From Mytilus edulis (Eukaryota; Mollusca; Bivalvia; Mytilida; Mytilidae): a stretch of 64,000 nt of DNA. Shown piece after piece: positions 20,901 to 32,900 of the stretch (position 1 is its first letter; every line of letters starts with the position of its first letter). The notes under the pieces are model-generated. The model had not been told where the DNA came from and ran no database searches. It was given only the letters and a program-made list of their open reading frames with translations. The position numbers and the translations under genes are program-made. The DNA lies in contig NC_092348.1 of NCBI RefSeq assembly GCF_963676685.1, forward strand, positions 29,301,386 through 29,365,385, given 5' to 3'.

Positions 20901-23900
20901 AAAAATGTATGCATAGACCAAATTAAAAAACTAAACAAATCAGTAACAAACCAATCCTCGTTCACACGACGACTTTCATCAGGTAAACTAGATGTTTTAA
21001 AAGCCTAAAATTAAAAAAAAAGTTGCATCATGTAAACATAGAATTAAACGGGTCAAAACAATACAATCAATATCGTCCGAGGTCAAGTGTTCCCAATAAC
21101 TGCATTATTTGCAGATATTTCCATCAATTTAATTGGAATAAGTTCTCCGTACTAGTGCTGCTCATTATTTTGGTTCGGATCTAAAATTTCGCGGGTCAGA
21201 GAGTTTTAAGTCACATCGCATCTAGTTTTTGTTTTTATATTTTTATTTCTTTTTATAAAAAATTTAAGCAAACTTTAATGGTTTTGCCGTTCTGTGTGAT
21301 GTCAGCCATTATGGTAGCCCAATCAGTTTGCGCAGAGGATGACAACGATCTCAAAACACAACTCTTATCAACAACAATTTTCTTATCGGCTGTCTGTACA
21401 TTTCTTCAAACAACATTTGGAGTGAGGTGAGTTTTGTTTTCTTCTTTTTCTGATAGTTCTTATCGGCGTCATTCTATAGAAACTGTTCAAAATTTCAAAT
21501 AATAAATATTGTTGAATGGTTTCAAATATGATATAAAAAGACAAAAAATCATAATAGATACCTAGATTATGATTTCGTACTTTAGTCTCCCGTTTCGTAT
21601 ACAAAAGACTCAGCAGTGACGCTCGATTTAAACAAGTTAAATGGCTAAAATAAAGAAACTAAGTTAAAGAGCATTGAAGGCCTTAAATTCAGAAAGGTTT
21701 TCCAAATTACAGCTAAGGTATCGATTAATGAGGAAGAAATCCTAAGTATATAAAAAATATCCAAGTTTTGGTAACAGTTAATTCTTTATTGTGACTATAT
21801 CAATGATAAATTATGTCAACACAAATGCTGACTACTGAAAAGGCATACTATGCATAAAGCAACAGAAACGGTAAAGCGATAAAAACAGCGTCAATATCAT
21901 GATCACGACTGTAATGCACAAATTGGGTTTAGGACAACTGTTTCGTTTATCTCAATGCTTTTCAAATTCGTACTTTATTTGGCCTTTTTAACTTTTTTGG
22001 ATTCGAGCGTCACTGATGAGTCTTTTGTAGACGAAACGCGCGTCTGGCGTATATACTAAATTTAGTCCTGGTATCTATGATGAGTCAATTTACAACCACT
22101 GGGTCTATGCCACTGCTGGTGGAGATTTATTTCCCCGAGGGTATCACAAGCCCAGTAGTCAGCACTTTTTGTGCTGACAAGAATTGTCATTGATATGGTT
22201 ATATTTATAAATTTACTGTTTACAAATTTTTGAATTTTTTTAAATACTAAGGCTTTTCTACCTCAAGCATCGATTACCTTAGCTGTATTTAGCAAAACTT
22301 TTTGGAATTTTGGTCCTCAATACTCTTCAACTTCGTACTTTATCTGGTCTTTTTAACTTTTTTGGATTCGAGAGTCTTTTGTAGACGAAACGCGCCTCTG
22401 GCGTATATACTAAATTTAGTCCTGGTATCTATGATGAGTTTATTTATCTCAACCTGCTTTTCTCTAGGTGAAGTATAAGGCCGACATATTTTGGGGGATT
22501 AAAAGCTATTAAACATATGAAATTCAAGGCAAAACTTACTGATATTGGATTGTTCAATTTAAAAAAAAAATTGAAGGTCTGAAAAGTGAGTGCATTGTCC
22601 AGAATATAATCTAGATCAACTAGAACGAGGCTTATTATTCAAAATATTAAAATATCGACGACCACGTTACTTCGACAATGTTATTATTTAAGAGACATTT
22701 TAAACTAGATATGTTACGAATATATATTCAGAATGGTTTCTATTGACCTGCTGGTTGCAGGTGATGAACAGTTTAACGGACAGAAAAAGAACGAAGTGAA
22801 TGCTTCTGCTTGTAATATTAGACATTTGCGGAAACTAGGACTATACCTATGATTACACTTAGACTTACGATTACAGTTGACGAAAAACAAGGGGTCCTCT
22901 CAAAATTAAAAAAAAAATCCCAATTGAGATACATAATAAAATAAAAAAAAAAATTTTTATCATGTAAATAAGTCTTTTCGACGATACACAACTGCAGAAA
23001 CGTATGGTCACACCAAATGTGAATCCAGGGAAAAGCATATGATCCCGACCGGTTCTCTGTCTTAAAAGACCATTAACATCCGCTTCAATTTGAAGTAACA
23101 TTTCGGGAGTTTCACTTGTAAAAGGAATATCGGTTGCTTGCAAAACAAGTGACCAACACATCTCTCCCAGTCCAAAAGTGTACATCATTGCCTATAATAT
23201 TTCCCTGATTGTAAAAGATTGGTCGTTGTTCAAGCTAGGACTACCAGGGTTAGAATCAGACGACGAATGAAATGTGTATAACATCTTGTGGAGTCTGCAT
23301 CAGGGCAGGTAAAGCTGCCATGATGGTCAACCTGTGTTCTCCATAAGGAGGAAAATAAAATAAATGCGTGAAATACACTAATAATTTATTCATTTTCCGT
23401 ATTAATAGTTCCAATCGCTTTAAAAAATCAAGCGGTATATTGTAAAAAGGTGTCGTTCGTCTTTTATACGATAACACTTTTATATCCACAAACAAATGCT
23501 TCCTAAACTACTTAAATTGTGAATGTTTGTTTTGACAAAAACGTTTAAATCTTGCCAAATAATATAAACGGTATTTTTCTACTGTTTTTGACGTGTTTTG
23601 ACGTAGTAAATAACGCGTTGGCGATTTTTTTTAAATATCAGCTTATAATTTATTCCTAATGAGATATGAAAATATCTCGTTATAAATGATGTGTTATGTG
23701 TTTGATTAAGATTCTAAGATTCGGATCCACTTAATATTCGTGTGCATTCAAATATCTATACAAGCAAAGAGCATTTAAGTCAAGAATGAAGTAATATAAT
23801 TTTATGTGATAAAATATTACTAATTTATCATGTTTATATTTAAAGAAATATAAAAAAAATTCATCGTTTAAAAAAATTGTTTGAATTGCATGGGTTCACA

Positions 23901-26900
23901 TACATCCGTGTACTTTAAAAGACAACTTACGTGCTTCGACTTGCAATAAATCTAAATTTGGATTCACAGACATCCGCGTACTTTAAAAGACAACTTGGGT
24001 GCTTTAAGAATATTTAAACGAAATTCTTGGGGATCTATACTTTGAAATGCTTGATTTAATTTAAAATGTATATGTTTAATGTAACTCAAGTTACTTTTAT
24101 TTTTTTTTAAAAGAAAACGACGAAAAGGGGCATTTAGAACCCATAAGTCAAGAAAAAAGACCCCACCGTGGGCAAAATTAAAACGACGAAAATACAAATA
24201 AAAGTCCACAAAAAGTCCACAAAGAAACACATTGTTCATTTCTCGATGACGATAAAAAAAATCAACTGATTTTGACGAATCATGATATATGTTTTCCAAT
24301 TATTTTAACGGTAACGTTTTAAATTAAATGATTGACACCTCTGACAAATATGGATAATTTGACAAACCACAATATAAATTGAATCAAGTTGACGCTAACG
24401 ATAGTTGAAAATTACCATTTGGCGCATGACTGTAAAAGGCATTTCAACCCTCTTGAAAGATTTCGAGGATCATTTATTACAACACGGGCTCGTAAATGTA
24501 AAGACGAATATATATATGCTTTATATTTTCATTGCATTGAAAGATATTTGTTGTTTTATATTTCTAATTGATCTCGTCAGGCCGTCATAAAACAATTTAT
24601 AGTAACAGAACTTAATGAAATTCATCAAACTGACAAGTTGTCACAGCTAGCTAAGATGGTAGGTTAGGGGAAACTGAGAAGAAAACAAATCCAGACAAAA
24701 ACAAACAAAAATTATATTAAACGTAAAAACCACGAAAAGCCACTGGTCTGACAAGTGTTTCAAACTGGTCCGAGTTGTCTTTTCACCACTAAATTCCACC
24801 TCAAGCTGCCAAGAAGCCTTTTTACCGATATTTCGTTGAAATCCCGTTGTTCAACTATAGAAAACATCACAGCAGTTAGTCTTTGTTTTGAACCGACGGT
24901 TTATATTTACACTTTGAAACGACCCAAGATTTAAATGCTACCTGTAAGTGTAATTGTAATCCTAATCGTCGGTGTATAACAGTTTCCGCATATGTCTAAT
25001 GCTAATTGGTATATAGTCCATGTTACAGTTTTAATACAAATGACATGATACGCCACACAATTAACATTAAACAGTTTTTTTGTAATAATTTCAGCATTAT
25101 CAAAAATCTATATTTTAACATTTTAATAATAGATTACCGGTGTATCAAGGTCCTACTCCAGCCTATATTGTGCCACTTTTAGTGATATCAGGGTTACCAG
25201 ACTGGAAGTGTGAATCAATGTGGAACAAAGTAATCTTCAATGCAACGACAGGTACAGTACCTTCTGATTCTGTGAAGAACAATGTGTTATGGTGACAATA
25301 TCTTTTATGCAATTATACGGGTAACTGAAGATGCGTTTAACCTTAAAATCAAAATTGCTATTGCATGTTATTTCCAGTAACATATAATTGTTATAAAGGA
25401 CTTTTTTGCAATTTAATTGCAAACGACACAAAATGTAAAAGTTTTTTTTATGAACTGAGAAAGTTTTATTGCTTGAATACACATTATCTATAAGAAATTT
25501 ATTTTTACGAAGACATTTATGTGATTTCATCTCATTTTATCTACAAATATAAAAAAAATATTATTAATTTAAAAAACTCATATCACTGATTTATATGTAA
25601 TATATTTGTTCGAAGATAAACGATGATATATGTAAACAGATAACGTCAATAAAAATTGGAATAATAATGATAAAAATTACAATGATCAATCGGGGTCTAT
25701 TTTATTTTAGGAGAAAACTTTACCACAGATGAACCCGACATAGTTGGATATCGTGAAAAAATAGCATTACCGAAGTTACGTGCGGTAAATTGATTAATTT
25801 ATATATGTTCTGCTTATGTTTTTGGTTCTGGTCTCAAATAATGTCAGATTTGTACCAGTTCAGTATTTTTGTGATTTTACTTTTTGCTATATCATTGTTT
25901 CAAGCAAAGCGCTTTTCTTGTGTTGAATTCTATTGAACAATCTTTTTTGTTCCTTTTTGGTCCTCATTCAAACCGACTAAATGTATCAAGTCTAGGCAAA
26001 GGAGTCAATTGGACGAAGTTCAAATATTACTATTAAATCTAGCAAAAAAATCAAATTAGTATTTAAGTAAATCGCTTGACAAAATTCATTCTGTTTCTAC
26101 TTTATCGTTTGCTTATTCATCAACTGAGACACACTTTTGATCTTAAATAAAGGCAACAGTAGTATACCGCTGTTCAAACTCATAAATCCATGGACAAAAA
26201 ACAAAATCGGGGTAAAAAACTAAAACTGAGGAAAACGTATTAAATATAAGAGGAGAACAACGACACAACACTACAATGTAACACACACAGAAACGGACCA
26301 AGCATCAGATAAAATCCCACGAGAATAACAAATATAACATCAAAACCAAATACATGAATTTGGGATAGACAAGTACCGTGACACGTCTTATCGCAATGTG
26401 AATTTACACTTAAAAATAAGAGAAAACAAACGACGCAACGTTAAAATGTAACACACACAGAAACGAACTATAATATAACAATGGCCATATTCCTGACTTG
26501 GTACAGGACATTTTTAAAAAGGAAAAAATGGTGGGTTGAACCTGGTTTTGTGGCATGCCAAACCCCCCTCTTTTATAGCCATGTGAAATATTACATTAAA
26601 ATGACAACTCAACACCACAGGACTACAATATAAATAATAAAATACAGGACTTGATATTGACAGACATATAGTGTAGTAGGCGAAAAGTGGGAAAATAGCA
26701 AGAGAACAATTTACTGCATTAGACAATGACTTTACTAACGGTCGTTCTGATTTAGTGAATACAAATTGTTTTTAATCAATTCTCCCAATAACTGTTTACC
26801 TCGAACAGGATCCCTGAAAACCTTACCTGTATACTTATTGTAATAATATGTAGGCCAATATGCATATATCATTATCGTGAATGATTTTGGAGCAGGATAT

Positions 26901-29900
26901 CATTTGTTTTAATTTGATTTATTTTGATAATGCATGAACTTAAAGAATAAATAAGGATATATATGTATCTAGAATTGTAGCTTTATTTTCATATCAACTC
27001 AAATCATAAACTCTCTAACGAAGTTTTGAAAAATAATCGTTTTAAAATTAAAAAAAAATGCCTGTACTAAGTCAGGAGTATGACAGTTGTTGTCCATTCG
27101 TTTGATGTGTTTGTGCTTTTCATTTTGCCATTTGATTAGGGACTTTCCGTTTTGAATTTTCTCGGAGTTCAGTATATTTATGATTTAACCTTTTTTTAAA
27201 GAAAACTATGTTTTGGTTTTGGAGAGTGCATGACAATGGTTTTTTTTTTACGTGCTTTCTATACACGTGTTCATCTATAATGAAGGAATTCCTTCAATTA
27301 TTTTTCTATGTTATTCCTAGTTTTGCATGGCATAGTTGTTTAAAAAAACCTGTGACATGACCCATTTACTGTAACATGACCTTAATTGTGCATACAACAC
27401 ATTTATCTGAATGAAATAACATTTCTTTAAAGATCACACAATGAGGAAATTTATTAAAAAAAAAAATTAAAGCATTAGGGATAAAAACAATTGTAGAGAT
27501 AATTTTTCCAAAACTTGGTACATACATACATTGTCTATCAAAGCAGATGCAAGGAAGCTTGATATTAGCTGGAGGACTACATATGCTGATAGGTTTGACT
27601 GGTTTAGTGGGTGTGCTGCTTAACGTCGTAGGACCCGTTACAGTTGTCCCGACACTGCTTCTATTAGGCATAGAATTGAATGGAGTTATGAATACATTTT
27701 GTGAACCTCAATGGGGTGTGTCAGCAGGGTAAATATATACACTTAAGAAAACAAAGTCAAGTAGACACTTCTAAGTGAATTCAAAATGTTGGTTTTCAAT
27801 CACTTTTCTTAATCTGATTTACTTTGATAATGCATGAATATTAAGATCAAATATAGATATATCTAGTAGCTATATTTTGAAATTATTTTAAGAAACTAAG
27901 GTTTAAACTCACTCAGGCCAAATTGACTTTAGAAGAATTTGACTATTTATTTTAGGTATTTTTGACATATAGCTCTTCAACGTTTTCGGTACTTATACAT
28001 CCTCGGATTTCAAATGTTTGGTTTTGAGCGTTCCTGATGAAGGTAAATCCAGAAAAGCGCTTCGAACGCACGACATTATTAAACGTGTTGTTTTAATTTT
28101 TTCCATAGAATATCAACTCAAATCATAAACTCTCTTACGAAGTTTTGGAAAATCAACTTTTTTAATTATGAGTTGATTTTGTATTTTATTTTAAAGATTT
28201 TATTCAGGATATTAACATCGTCCGTCTTCTAATAGAGTCATATATTTTCCAACAACTCACAAATTATTTTGTTTTTGTTTAACAGAACATGTTTGATTTC
28301 CATAATTCTTGCTGTATACCTGAATGGATGGAATATGCCACTGCCAATGTATACAAGAAGTCGAGGATGCCACATTGTAAGATATCCTCTGCAACAGGTT
28401 TTAGCGGTACGTGTAAAACTAAGCTTGTTGTGTCCGGCTATGAACTATATGGCTAAGAATAAAAATGTCACTTTTAAAATTTGAAAGCCAAGACTGTATA
28501 AATACTTATGTATTATTGTCATTTTGTTTATTTTCTTTGGTTACATCTTCTGACATCAGACTCGGACTTCTCTTGAACTGAATTTTAATGTGCGTATTGT
28601 TATGCGTTTACTTTTCTACATTGGTTAGAGGTATAGGGGGAGGGTTGAGATCTCACAAACATGTTTAACCCCGCCGCATTTTTGCGCCTGTCCCAAGTCA
28701 GGAGCCTCTGGCCTTTGTTAGTCTTGTATTCTTTTAATTTTAGTTTCTTGTGTACAATTTGGAAATTAGTATGGCGTTCATTATCACTGGACTAGTATAT
28801 ATTTGTTTAGGGGCCAGCTGAGGGACGCCTCCGGGTGCGGGAATTTCTCGCTACATTGAAGACCTGTTGGTGACCCTCTGCTGTTGTTTTTTATTTGGTC
28901 GGGTTGTTGTCTCTTTGACACATTCCCCATTTCCATTCTCAATTTTATATTGTAGTAATTGTTGGTATTTATCGCAACATTCAGTACAAATAACAAAACT
29001 GTGGCTGTAAGATTTTATTGTTAAATGAAGCCAGAGAGCCCGGAGAGAATCACCGACCTTCAGCAGGAAAATTGACATTCCTAGTCATTTAAGAGTCGAA
29101 CGGTGTGCAGCTGTCAAGATGTCTGTTCGAACGCACAAACTCAGTGGTGACAGGCTAGTGATACATTAGATGAACATTTTGTACCACTTAACCACCAAGG
29201 CCTTTTAACTTACATACTTAAGAAGCTTTATGACCAAAAGCGACAGAGAAACAATAGCACAATTCCACTTGCCAAAAGAGTTGGAACTTTAATTTTTTAA
29301 TAATTATTAATTTATAATAGATGAATGCTGTTATAAATCATGCAACAATCGAAATACTGACTCCTGAAAAGGTTTGCTAATAATTCAACATTTTTCATAT
29401 GTAAATTTTTTGAACTGTTTTAATGTTCGAAATTAACGAATATATCCACTTCATGAATTGTGTAAAACTTTAATTCAAAGCATATACTACAATAGAATAT
29501 ATTTAACTTATCATTTTATTTCATTATTCAGAAAGTGGTACATAAATCCTAGGCTGGAAAAATCACGAGTTTATTTTGAACTCAGACACAAATGACTCTT
29601 TCAGATTTTATTTGCAATTTTGATTGGCTGGAGTGTATGTGGTATATTGACATACGCAGGCGCACTGACTTCTGATCCAAATGACAAGCAGTATAAAACT
29701 AGGACTGACTTTGGAGCCGATACTATAAAAAGGACGCCATGGGCGACTGTACCTTATCCTGGTAAGTAATCAACATTTAGTAAACAGCATATCATAGTTT
29801 TTATTCTTACTTGAGTAAGAAATATTGAGTCCCTAATATCGACTTACTCATAGATTTGAAATAACTGAACTGAACGTTTGTAAAAAAAGAAGTTGAAGAT

Positions 29901-32900
29901 ACCAAAGCTATATTAAAACTCATAAGTCGAAAACAAACAGACAATGCCATGGCAAGAAAAGAAAACCGACCGAAAGAGTAACATAGGTAAAACAAAATAT
30001 AACATAGAAAAATAAAGACTGTACAAGACGAACCAGACTACTAATCGGGGGTGATCATAGGTGCTCTGTACGAGTTAGCACATCTAGTTTCCTTTAGTGG
30101 CACCAGTCGTTTTGCTGATGTAAGTACAAACCCGGAGATACGACTAATTCGGTTGGTCACATTCGATGAAAACAGGACGGGATAGTGGTTACGACAATTG
30201 GAACATATATAAGATACCAAGGGACCATTAAAACATTAAAGTTGAGAAGAAACTGACAACATCATAAAAAAAAACACAAGGAAGACGAAAAGACGAAAAG
30301 AAAACCAAATCTACAAAATAAAATAAAAAGTAAAATGACAAAAATACCGAACTCCATGATAAATTCAAAACTGAAAGTCAATTATCGAATGGCAAAATCA
30401 AAAGCTCAAACACCTCAAACAAATGAAAACAACTGTCATATGCAAAACACTACTTAAAAAGATTAACGATTGAGCAACAAAAACCTCACAAAAACATGGG
30501 GGTGATTACAGTGCTTCTCAGATAGCAATAGCTGTAAATAGAATAAAAAAATTGATATGATTGCAGAAGATCTTCTATGAAACGTTGTTTCAGACACTTT
30601 ATGAAGTATGTTATTCCATATTGGTCAGAAAGGTCAAAAAATTATCGATTTCAGGTCAGTTTGGAAATTCAGAATTCAACACTGGAATATTCCTGGCTTT
30701 TTTCTTAGCTACTTTATTATCAGTCATTGAATCTATTGCTGATTATTACGCATGTGCGAGATTGTCTCATCTTCCGCCTCCGCCATTATCTGCTATGAAC
30801 AGAGGAATAATGATGGAAGGATTCATGTCCATGATTGCTGGATTCTTTGGAGCAGGGCATGCCACAACTACATACAGTAACAATATAGGACTCATTGGTA
30901 TGACTAGGATATGTAAAACTAAAAAGTAATAAACACACACTTGTATAACTATCTTGTATTTTATATTAAATATTAACCTTATATCAAACTCTTTCCAACG
31001 AACTAACAATATTTTATATCCCAATGAGAATCTTTCAAAATATTAATTTTATGATAAATCATTTGTTACTTTATTTTATAACATGACTTTTGAGTTCCAT
31101 GTTTGTGAAAGGTTTCACGTGAACTCCTTTTCGTGCTTTAACTTTTTTTTCCGAGGTTTCATTATTTACTTCTTCAACATTCAAGAATCTATCCTTCCAA
31201 TAAAACACTTGCAGGTCCGTTTATTTGGTAAAAATGATGTGCATATTTTGTTATTTATTTATGTCGGAAGTACAGGTTGCCAGTAGGAGGGTTTTCCAGA
31301 TGTTAGCTATACAGCTAGTGATTTGTGCTGTCATTGGTAAACTGGGTGCGGTTTTTGTGACCATACCATATCCCGTCTTAGGTGGATCAAGTATCTTAAG
31401 TTTTGGACTTTTTATTGGAATTATGTTGTCGTACCTACAGTTTGTAGATATAAACTTAACCAGAAACATGGCTGTCGTTGGTGTATCAATGTTGACCGGT
31501 CTCATGGTGCCAAATTGGGTGAAAGAGAATTCAACTGCTATAAAGACAGGTAATACTTCTTGTGATTTCTATACTTCGAAATCCACACCGTTTAAGCCAA
31601 AAATACATAAAACAGGCATTATTTCTTTTTTTTTTTGCTCAAATGCATGTCAAGATTATGATGACAATGCATATATATGTTAACTAGTATAGTTCGGTAA
31701 TTTTTCACTTGTATGTGTTATCGAGGTATACATAAAAGAATATGTTAAGGTGGTACCTTACACTACAGGGAGATAACTCTGTAAAATCAACTAAACGTTT
31801 TAATTACGTTTTGTTGTTAAGGGAATATTAAGCTTCTCAATGATCAAAACAAGTGTTTGTCAAACTGCTATATAACCAGTGTAATTTTGCTGATAAAACG
31901 GTTGGTTCAAATTTTTTAAAATTTTTTATATTTTTGTAAAAGGGTCAAAGTAAATACTTTGTCAAAATTTTAAGAAAATTAAACGACCCAAATTAATTTT
32001 AGCTAAATTGTTGGGTACCACCTTAAGTTTTTTATACGAAATTAAGGTTAAATGATACTGATGTATTAACTTAAGGTGGCTCGGGACTATTCGACTGCGC
32101 ATAATTTCACGCATGAATTACAAAAGTATTTGTCGTAAATTTGACATAATTTTTCTAAGTATTTTGATTGATTAGAAATGTTAAATCATTGTTGTTATGT
32201 GACTTATAGAATATTTTCGTTATTATCCGTATTTGTTAAAGGGTCAAAATGACATTTTAACCATTTTCACCATTTTACCGCCAAAATTTGGGTTTTAAGG
32301 CAAAATATTTTTTTTTCCTTATCGGTGACCTATGTTTTTTATTGACTCATTCTTTGAAGCTATATTCCAGCTTTCCATATTACAGTTTTGGACCAATTGT
32401 CATAGAACGTTTTTTTGTAATTCCGATAAAAATATGTCAACACCTCTATTTTCCCTATCATTTCATTGAAAAATGGCCCCTTTTACATACCTGTTTAAAA
32501 GTAAAATTTTGAGCTTAAATGGTCCGTGACCCCCTATTTTTTTTTCGACCAATTTGATTCATTTTGTTTAAAGAATAAAATAACCAAAAATACGGCACTT
32601 CTGATAGAAACTTCGAATAGGCCCGAGCCACCTTAAGTGTATATAATGTCAGTCATCAAACTCATAAACAGCTTAACGTATTCTAGCTTAAGTATGATCA
32701 TGTGCAGTACAGGAAGATACTATGTAAGTAAAAGACATGTATATAAGTATTACTGAACATCACTAATGTTTGGGAGATGCAAAGACCCACACATATTGAA
32801 AATGATGCAAAAGATTTTTAGGGTTTTGCAATTAAATGTCTTTGTGTTTTATTAGAGAAATAACCCACATAAACATGCTTTCGTAATTAAGATGCATTTT

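Larger units (their letters stand above)
21960..22445 (+). mobile_element. Dimeric retrozyme-like element (SLC23 copy 1 intron 3)
   Basis: Two hammerhead-containing ends flank a unit of about 354 bp (cleavage-equivalent bases 22044 and 22398). Both are followed by the same 40-bp segment (atatactaaatttagtcctg...). Between them lie a GC-richer block with a perfect 8-bp hairpin (22158-22178) and an AT-rich block. A short non-coding unit bounded by hammerheads is the architecture described for retrozymes and the terminal repeats of Penelope-like elements. Confidence 0.75.

Noticed and set aside
20965..20995. tcatcag on the plus strand as a further hammerhead core
   Set aside because: No GAAA, no stem II and no stem I partner follow on the minus strand.
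24389..24590. Two overlapping plus-strand frames of about 60 codons
   Set aside because: No homology, no splice context and both frames overlap in AT-rich intron sequence.
30767..31024. Minus-strand 85-codon frame
   Set aside because: It is the shadow of SLC23 copy 1 exon 9 on the opposite strand.
30909..31275. U12-type AT-AC intron as explanation for the odd exon 9 border
   Set aside because: The donor ATATGT lacks the U12 ATATCC pattern, and joining after the only nearby AC shifts the frame.
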